Position numbers and translations under genes: made by a program. A stretch of DNA of 8,843 bases. It comes from Profundicola sp051011115 (lineage in GTDB: Bacteria; Bacteroidota; Bacteroidia; Flavobacteriales; Weeksellaceae). Below are positions 7,319-8,843 of the stretch, in pieces. The notes below the pieces were generated by a model, which had not been told where the DNA came from, searched no databases, and saw nothing but the letters and a program-made list of their open reading frames with translations. Within the stretch, counting starts at the first letter, position 1. Each line of letters begins with the position of its first letter. The DNA lies in contig JBPCUN010000158.1 of assembly GCA_051011115.1 (NCBI GenBank), positions 1 through 8,843 on the forward strand, written 5' to 3'.

Positions 7319-8843
7319 ATGAAAAAAATTTACTTATGCGTATTGCCCTTGTGTTGTGCTTCCATGCTGAATGCGCAAGCTTGGTCAGAAAATTTTGACG
7401 TATCTACAGACCTACCGGACGAATGGACGGTAATTAACGAAGGAGACGCCAATGGTTTTGAAGTCAGAAAGGATTATAATGCTTTTTCAGAACCTAATGT
7501 GGTAAGAATTAGGACTTCCTACGGTTCTGATGCTCATGAGGATTATCTAATAACACCAAAGAAATCAATTACCAACGAGAGTTTTAATCTTACTTTAGTT
7601 GCAAAGAATGGTAGTTCCTACTTTGCAGATGAGTTTGATGTTTTAGTCTCGACCACTGGTAATACGAAAAAAGATTTTACGAATGTAGTTGCAGAAGCTA
7701 ATAAACCAAACAGTTCATTTACTAACTATACATTTGATTTATCTGCTTACATTGGAAAAGATATTTATATTGCGTTTTATAATAAATCTCCCAAAGGCTC
7801 TGATTTATACATTGACAATGTTGCATTAGAAGGACCAATTGTAGATAATGATGGGGATGGTTTTGCAGAAGATGTAGATTGTGACGATAATGATTCTTCT
7901 ATTTATCCAGGAGCTCCTGAAATAGTAAATGATGGAATTGATCAAGATTGTGATGGCTCTGATCTGAAAGATGCAGATGGCGATGGGTATGCTGAAGATA
8001 TTGACTGTAATGATAATGATGCTTCTATTTACCCTGGTGCTCCAGAAATTGTAGGAGATGGAATTGATCAAGACTGTAATGGGGTAGATTTGGTACCACC
8101 ACCAGCTAATGATGATTGTTCTACAGCGGAGACCATTCCTTATAATACAGAAGTTGCAGGTGATGCCTCTGGAGCTACACAGACAGATTTTGCCAAATGT
8201 GGTAGTTATGATGGTGGAAATGATGGCGTATGGTATACTTTTCAAGGTAACGGAAAAGATATTCTAGTAGAAGTTACAGATCAAGGTTGGAATGCTCAAG
8301 TTACTGTTTTTGAAGGTACTTGTGATGCATTAAGCTGTATTGATTATGCTGGTGATTCTTATTCATATAATGTAACGGAAAGTCTTACATTCACCTCAGA
8401 AGCTGATAAAACCTATTATATAAATATCGGGTATCAAAGTATTTATACTGATTATCCTGAAGGACCGTTTGTAGTGAAAATAACAGGTGACGAACCTTCA
8501 ACGACTCCTGTGGATGCCGATGGTGATGGTTTTAATTCAGATGTAGACTGTAATGATAATGACGATACAATATATCCTGGGGCTACTGAAATCCCTTATG
8601 ATGGAATTGATCAAGATTGTGATGGTTCTGATTTAACTGATGTGGATGGTGATGGCTTTGCTTATGATGTAGACTGTAACGATAATGATGCTACGATTTA
8701 CCCTGGTGCTACTGAAATTCCTAATGATGGTATTGATCAAGATTGTGATGGTTCTGATTTAGTTGAGCCTGTGGATGCCGATGGTGATGGTTTTAATTCA
8801 GATGTAGACTGTAATGATAATGATGATACAATATATCCTGGGG
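7319..8843 (+). CDS. Secreted multidomain protein: choice-of-anchor J-like domain plus MopE-type metal-binding repeats, 3' end missing
   Basis: The first 508 codons of a gene that stays open to the right edge. Residues 1-20 are a Sec signal peptide (MKKIYLCVLPLCCASMLNAQ), so the protein is exported, and a type IX secretion tail may lie beyond the window. Residues 22-172 (WSENFD, LPDEWTVIN, DYLITP, YIDNVAL) match the choice-of-anchor J/cleaved-adhesin beta-sandwich found in Bacteroidota surface proteins. Five Asp-rich units follow the pattern DxDGDGF..DVDCNDND..IYPGA, then EI..DGIDQDCDGSDL: residues 176-215, 218-257, 399-438, 441-480 and 486 onward. They resemble the MopE putative metal-binding repeat, and DxDGDG is a Ca-binding type loop. 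Residues 263-390 (NDDCSTAETIPYN, DGVWYTF, YYINIGYQ) are a pre-peptidase C-terminal-like beta-sandwich set between the two repeat blocks. A role in adhesion or extracellular binding is inferred. An out-of-frame ATG at 7312 is not used. Confidence 0.88.
   Translation, partial: MKKIYLCVLPLCCASMLNAQAWSENFDVSTDLPDEWTVINEGDANGFEVRKDYNAFSEPNVVRIRTSYGSDAHEDYLITPKKSITNESFNLTLVAKNGSSYFADEFDVLVSTTGNTKKDFTNVVAEANKPNSSFTNYTFDLSAYIGKDIYIAFYNKSPKGSDLYIDNVALEGPIVDNDGDGFAEDVDCDDNDSSIYPGAPEIVNDGIDQDCDGSDLKDADGDGYAEDIDCNDNDASIYPGAPEIVGDGIDQDCNGVDLVPPPANDDCSTAETIPYNTEVAGDASGATQTDFAKCGSYDGGNDGVWYTFQGNGKDILVEVTDQGWNAQVTVFEGTCDALSCIDYAGDSYSYNVTESLTFTSEADKTYYINIGYQSIYTDYPEGPFVVKITGDEPSTTPVDADGDGFNSDVDCNDNDDTIYPGATEIPYDGIDQDCDGSDLTDVDGDGFAYDVDCNDNDATIYPGATEIPNDGIDQDCDGSDLVEPVDADGDGFNSDVDCNDNDDTIYPG
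7844..8089 (+). repeat. Tandem MopE-type repeat block 1 (two units)
   Basis: Two coding repeats of 120 nt begin at 7844 and 7970, a period of 126 nt. Each encodes an Asp-rich loop, a DC.DND core, IYPGAPEI, then DGIDQDC. Both keep two cysteines per unit (Cys188 and Cys211; Cys230 and Cys253), which may form a disulphide within each unit. Confidence 0.85.
8507..8582 (+). repeat. Near-identical 76-nt DNA repeat, copy A (copy B at 8768-8843)
   Basis: By eye, this segment and 8768-8843 differ at a single base, a synonymous GAC/GAT change, across 76 nt. They are 261 nt apart, which equals two repeat units. The identity may continue beyond the edge. Neighbouring units differ at many more synonymous sites, so a recent two-unit duplication or gene conversion is likely. 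Confidence 0.85.
8513..8843 (+). repeat. Tandem MopE-type repeat block 2 (two full units and one cut by the window edge)
   Basis: Units begin at 8513, 8639 and 8774, so spacing is 126 then 135 nt; the extra 9 nt encode part of the LVEPV linker. These units use IYPGATEIP where block 1 has IYPGAPEIV. The array continues past the right edge, so the copy number is unknown. Confidence 0.85.

Noticed and set aside
7826..8245. 139-codon open frame on the minus strand
   Set aside because: It is Ile/Ser-rich and antisense to the Asp/Gly repeats; GAT and similar codons read backwards give ATC, so the frame is a by-product of the repeat composition.
7844..8843. CRISPR-like regular spacing of repeats
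   Set aside because: The repeats are in frame, encode a conserved protein motif and have no unique spacers of CRISPR length.

Overview
The window looks like chromosomal DNA from a marine-type Bacteroidota, most likely a member of the Flavobacteriaceae. The evidence is the low G+C content, the absence of clear Shine-Dalgarno sequences, a fused CcsB-CcsA cytochrome c maturation protein, a lipoprotein thiol peroxidase, and a large secreted protein with a 'cleaved adhesin'-type domain and MopE-type Asp-rich repeats. I do not assign a genus. No rRNA, tRNA, CRISPR array, transposase or phage gene is visible.

Layout. (1) Bases 1-3118, plus strand: the 3' part of a fused ccsB-ccsA gene, cut by the left edge. 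Six bases after its stop begins a 198-codon lipoprotein of the glutathione peroxidase family (3125-3721); the two look like one operon. (2) Bases 3759-6255, minus strand: a two-gene operon with an FAD-dependent oxidoreductase first and a catalase-fold haem protein second, 37 nt apart. It runs tail to tail into the peroxidase gene, with 37 nt between the two stops. (3) Bases 6256-6412: a 157-nt AT-rich divergent intergenic region containing an 8+8 bp palindrome. (4) Bases 6413-7129, plus strand: a small stand-alone AAA+ ATPase. (5) Bases 7130-7318: an AT-rich spacer without a gene. (6) Bases 7319 to the right edge, plus strand: the first 508 codons of a large secreted repeat protein that is still open at the edge.

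How the genes fit together. CcsBA carries haem across the inner membrane and attaches it to c-type cytochromes. The peroxidase lipoprotein beside it is predicted to sit in the same envelope compartment and would reduce peroxides there. The flavoprotein and catalase-like pair is a second, independent redox module; its substrate is unknown, but one flavin enzyme and one haem/peroxide enzyme in a single operon suggests a shared substrate or a peroxide made by one and used by the other. The AAA+ protein resembles the ATPases usually found beside subtilisin-like (S8) peptidases, yet no peptidase gene is adjacent here. The last gene encodes a cell-surface or secreted protein with a choice-of-anchor J-like domain, Ca/metal-binding repeats and a second beta-sandwich domain set between two repeat blocks.
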